Assembly (NCBI GenBank): GCA_018648805.1
Contig: JABGQM010000016.1
Location: forward strand, 1-64,000
Direction of reading: 5' to 3'
DNA from: Verrucomicrobiota bacterium
Lineage (GTDB): Bacteria; Verrucomicrobiota; Kiritimatiellia; UBA8416; JABMPJ01
Length of the DNA: 64,000 bases
Under the pieces are notes generated by a model that was given only the letters and a program-made list of their open reading frames with translations, was not told the origin of the DNA and did not search any database. Each line of letters starts with the position of its first letter. Position 1 is the stretch's first letter. This document shows positions 61,371 through 64,000 of the stretch, one piece after another. Made by a program: the position numbers and the translations under genes.

Positions 61371-62864
61371 CTACATCTCCCGCTTGAGGATAGCTATGAC
61401 ATTGCGGACCTCGCGCATCGGGTTGCTGGGGTGTGTGGCGGCAACTCGGGCGGTGGCTTTGCGCGTGCGCTCGAGGCCGTAGGTCTCGATACAGTAAAAT
61501 AGCCCTTCAATCGTGTCGGGGTGATGGGGACGGTCAATCGTTTCCGCCAGGGCACGCGCCTGGTCGAAGGCCTCATCGCCATGCTTCTCGCGCAGCACCC
61601 GCCAGGTAGCCGCCTGCTCCTCAGGTGAGCGTAGGGGGACAAAGTAGTGGCTGCTCGGCGACCGCTCGCCGAAGCTTCCGCCACGACGCTTGAGATGGCG
61701 AACGATCTTGATAATGTTCAGCTGCTCCAACTCGCGAAGACCATTGCCAATCGTAATCGCGGCACAGTCGTAGCGCGCGGCCAACGTGGCACGCGAGGTG
61801 CTCCAGCACGACAGCACAGGGCTGACCGCGAGTTCATTGTGGCACACCAGGTAGGCCGCCTTGGCAGACAGCGAGAGCTGACGGCTCAGGCCATAAGTCC
61901 AATAGGCCAGTGGCAGCGCGAGCTTCCGGCCGTCAACAGGCGGCGGCAGCCGAATCATGGCAGACTTGCCATGTCTGAACGTCACCTCGAGAAGTCCGTA
62001 CTCATCCTGCAGCTTACGCAGAACGCGAATGATCTGGCGACGATACGCCGTGACAGGCCCCTCCAGCCCCAGGTCGCCGGCCAAGCGGGCGTAATCCAGT
62101 TCAAACAGATCCTCCTCGGCCGGCCCACCGGCCGCCGCATCGCCCTCGGCACGGTAGCGCTGGAGGGCCAGGTAGATATCAAAGGCACGCTCGTCCTGAA
62201 GGGTCAGCATGGTCGAGGCGAACCCAGGATCGGTGATGAAGTCTGCCGACAACCGGATCTTGGTGGCGAGGTCAGGGGGAAGCACGACGGGCGATACCGT
62301 TTTGATCTGTTCAAAGTTCGCACGCTTAATGCGCGCATAGTCCCGAGAGCGAATCAGCTCCCCGCTCTCCGTATTGCGGGTCAGCGAATGATAGGTCCAG
62401 TTGTGTGATCCCGTGATCACAACCTGATCATCGATGATGATCACCTTCTGATGCATCAGGCGCCCCGAGCTCCCAAACGCCACATCAACACCCGCCGCCT
62501 GCAGCAGCTGCGTGGCGTTATCGTTGTCGGCCGCCAGGTCACTCAGCCGCTTGCCATCCTGATAGCGCGCGCTGCGGTCGAGCACGACACGGACCCTCAC
62601 CCCACGCTCATGGGCATCCACCAGTGCATCCACCAGCTTCCTCACCGGTTGCGTGGAGGGTGTGCTCTCCCGCACGCGTATCTGAAACATCGCCACATCA
62701 ATCGAACCGGTCGCCGCGTTGAGCGCCGCCTGAACCGCCGGGAGATAGGCCTTGCGACTGATGTCCTCAATCGTTCCATCAACCGCATCCCCGCCACAAG
62801 CAGGCGCCACGGCAAAGCACGCGATGAAAAGAAGGATGCCAACGTAGTGCCAGACTTTCATCAT
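61371..62864 (-). CDS. Phospholipase-D-like protein with helical/winged C-terminal region
   Basis: 497 residues with a signal-like N-terminus (ILLFIACFAVAPACGG; lipobox-like PAC). One HKD motif is present (HQKVIIID, followed by GSHNW), so catalysis needs dimerisation, as in Nuc-type single-HKD enzymes. From about 240 a helical region follows (FELDYARLAGDLGLEGPVTA, RRQIIRVLRKLQDEYGLL, TIGNGLRELEQLNIIKIVRH) that reads like winged helix DNA-binding segments, odd for an exported protein. Function could be nuclease or phospholipase. First gene of the minus-strand group down to 59120. Confidence 0.78.
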   Translation of the reverse strand: MMKVWHYVGILLFIACFAVAPACGGDAVDGTIEDISRKAYLPAVQAALNAATGSIDVAMFQIRVRESTPSTQPVRKLVDALVDAHERGVRVRVVLDRSARYQDGKRLSDLAADNDNATQLLQAAGVDVAFGSSGRLMHQKVIIIDDQVVITGSHNWTYHSLTRNTESGELIRSRDYARIKRANFEQIKTVSPVVLPPDLATKIRLSADFITDPGFASTMLTLQDERAFDIYLALQRYRAEGDAAAGGPAEEDLFELDYARLAGDLGLEGPVTAYRRQIIRVLRKLQDEYGLLEVTFRHGKSAMIRLPPPVDGRKLALPLAYWTYGLSRQLSLSAKAAYLVCHNELAVSPVLSCWSTSRATLAARYDCAAITIGNGLRELEQLNIIKIVRHLKRRGGSFGERSPSSHYFVPLRSPEEQAATWRVLREKHGDEAFDQARALAETIDRPHHPDTIEGLFYCIETYGLERTRKATARVAATHPSNPMREVRNVIAILKREM

Positions 62865-63210
62865 GGCAGCATAGAGGAAGGCCGCTCGCCGTGCGAGCGG
62901 TTAGTGGTAGGCGAGGAAAACGGATCCCGGCCAGCCGTTCGACTCCGCAGGACAATTGAGAAGGGCTCATCAGACAGTCGGATCAGCATTCGCTGAAGCG
63001 TAACTTCAGGACCGACCCCACGCGCTTAAGGGCTGCCTTACAAACTTCTTACACTCTACTGACGCCAATCTGACCAGCCAAAGCGGGGTTGCTGTTTGAA
63101 TACGGTCGTGATGAGAAGCGACAGGCAGGTCAAAAGGAAGAAAGGAGGCATCACTGAACATCATTGTGACAGGACACTCGATACGCTAACTTCAACGGGA
63201 GAATATAGAA
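62865..63210. other. Intergenic region between divergent genes
   Basis: 346 bases without a supported gene. It must contain the promoters of the phospholipase-D-like and VWA genes; no element could be recognised with confidence. Confidence 0.5.
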
Positions 63211-64000
63211 ATGAATGACTCACATAACAGATTACTCGTCTCACTGGTTACGGTAGCGGCTCTCTCGCTGGCTCCGCTCGCCACAGCCAAACAGGTTGGA
63301 CTGGATGTCTCCATGGCCAACCCGCTGCTCCTCGCAGGCAATAAACAGACCGCCTATATGAAAGTTGGACTCACCGGGTTCACGCTTGAGCCTGCTGGTG
63401 AGCGATCACCCGTCAACGTTGCTCTCGTGATTGACAAATCCGGATCCATGTCAGGCGACAAGATTCGGAAAGCGCGTGAAGCCGCACTGATGGCGGTAGA
63501 CCGACTGGGCAGTGAGGACATCATCTCGGTGGTGGCCTACGCCAGCTCTGTCTCCGTGCTTGTGCCGGCGACGAAGGTGTCGAATCGCACAGCGATTCGG
63601 CAAGGCATCAACAGACTTGAGGCCAACGGCGGCACCGCTCTGTTTGCGGGAGTCAGCAAGGGCGCGGCCGAGGTGCGCAAGTTTCTCGGTCGGGACCGAG
63701 TGAACCGCGTTATCCTTATCTCTGACGGCCAGGCCAATGTGGGACCGGACTCACCCCAGGAACTTGGAGATCTCGGGGCGTCGCTGGCAAAAGAAGGCAT
63801 CTCTGTCACGACGATCGGATTGGGCAACGGTTATAATGAGGACCTCATGGCGCGGCTCGCCAGTCGAAGCGATGGCAACCACGCGTTTGCGGAGGCGTCA
63901 AATGATCTGGCACGTATCTTCGATCACGAGTTTGGTGATATCACCTCGGTCGTGGCACAGGAGATCAGCATTCACATCAAGTGTGCGCGCGGTGTCAGAC
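63211..64000 (+). CDS. Secreted VWA-domain protein, 3' end cut by window edge
   Basis: Open from ATG 63211 (GGGAG upstream) to the window edge, 263 codons. Signal peptide MNDSHNRLLVSLVTVAALSL to about APLATA. A von Willebrand factor A domain follows with an intact metal-ion site: DKSGSMSG (DxSxS), the Thr in NGGTALFAG and the Asp in LISDGQANVG. VWA proteins of this type (YfbK/CaChBl-like) mediate protein binding outside the cell. The C-terminus is outside the window. Confidence 0.85.
   Translation, partial: MNDSHNRLLVSLVTVAALSLAPLATAKQVGLDVSMANPLLLAGNKQTAYMKVGLTGFTLEPAGERSPVNVALVIDKSGSMSGDKIRKAREAALMAVDRLGSEDIISVVAYASSVSVLVPATKVSNRTAIRQGINRLEANGGTALFAGVSKGAAEVRKFLGRDRVNRVILISDGQANVGPDSPQELGDLGASLAKEGISVTTIGLGNGYNEDLMARLASRSDGNHAFAEASNDLARIFDHEFGDITSVVAQEISIHIKCARGVR

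Noticed and set aside
1..64000. tRNA, rRNA, CRISPR array or replication origin
   Set aside because: No TPsiC-like GGTTCGANNC with matching stems, no rRNA segments, no spaced repeats and no DnaA-box cluster were seen by eye; a covariance-model scan was not possible.

Overview
The window is GC-rich bacterial DNA with dense gene packing, Shine-Dalgarno starts and many ATGA-type overlaps. Formylglycine-type sulfatases, fucosidases (GH29, GH95), a GH78 rhamnosidase, sialate-O-acetylesterase-like proteins, cytosolic URO-D-family proteins, DUF6288-type giant secreted proteins and PQQ-propeller proteins together point to the PVC superphylum, most likely Kiritimatiellota or a neighbouring lineage (inference from gene content; no rRNA or marker gene is present).

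Region 1 (0-7.4 kb): a partial secreted protein, an alpha/beta-hydrolase lipoprotein, the Mn exporter MntP, a secreted trypsin-like protease, then a minus-strand rhamnose cluster (GH78 rhamnosidase, URO-D-like protein, L-rhamnose mutarotase). Region 2 (7.6-22.5 kb): SASA-type esterase, EamA transporter with a PHP hydrolase, a GH29 fucosidase coupled to a second PHP hydrolase behind a truncated GHL6-like gene, an AAA/DUF234-type ATPase, an acetyl-esterase-like hydrolase, a 1196-aa DUF6288-type protein, and a VapBC module lying between two broken genes. Region 3 (22.5-45.1 kb): the main polysaccharide locus: sulfatase, GH95, GH29, esterase/SGNH fusion (frameshifted), a second SASA protein, a second URO-D-like protein, a GH95-like enzyme, a sulfatase-esterase fusion and a 1222-aa DUF6288-type paralogue. 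MntA/HepT and an IS200-like (RAYT) transposase with long inverted repeats sit inside it. Four of the secreted-enzyme genes share an upstream motif; three copies show half-sites spaced exactly 21 bp, as expected for an AraC-type operator. An AraC-family regulator lies at 48.1 kb. The enzymes would remove sulfate, acetyl, fucose and rhamnose from a sulfated fucose/rhamnose-rich (algal-type) glycan.

Region 4 (45.6-49 kb): DUF4143 ATPase, an IS21-like remnant, a second VapBC with a clear palindromic operator, and the AraC regulator. Region 5 (49-64 kb) is the most unusual part. A three-gene operon encodes a membrane protein ending in eight tandem His-Ser-Ala-Cys units, a radical SAM/SPASM enzyme with a PqqD-like N-terminal region, and a second membrane protein. 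Further on lie a four-helix-bundle gene boxed by inverted repeats, a peptidoglycan amidase, a lipoprotein with a caspase-like His/Cys dyad, and a B12-binding radical SAM protein whose own C-terminal tail carries two copies of a HMCEMMM motif. The last two genes and a small membrane ORF are bracketed by a 148-bp direct repeat. The window ends with a secreted zinc-ribbon/DUF2007-like membrane protein, a PQQ propeller, a phospholipase-D-like protein and a partial VWA protein.

A recurring theme is erosion: at least eight truncated, frameshifted or internally deleted genes are visible next to intact homologues.
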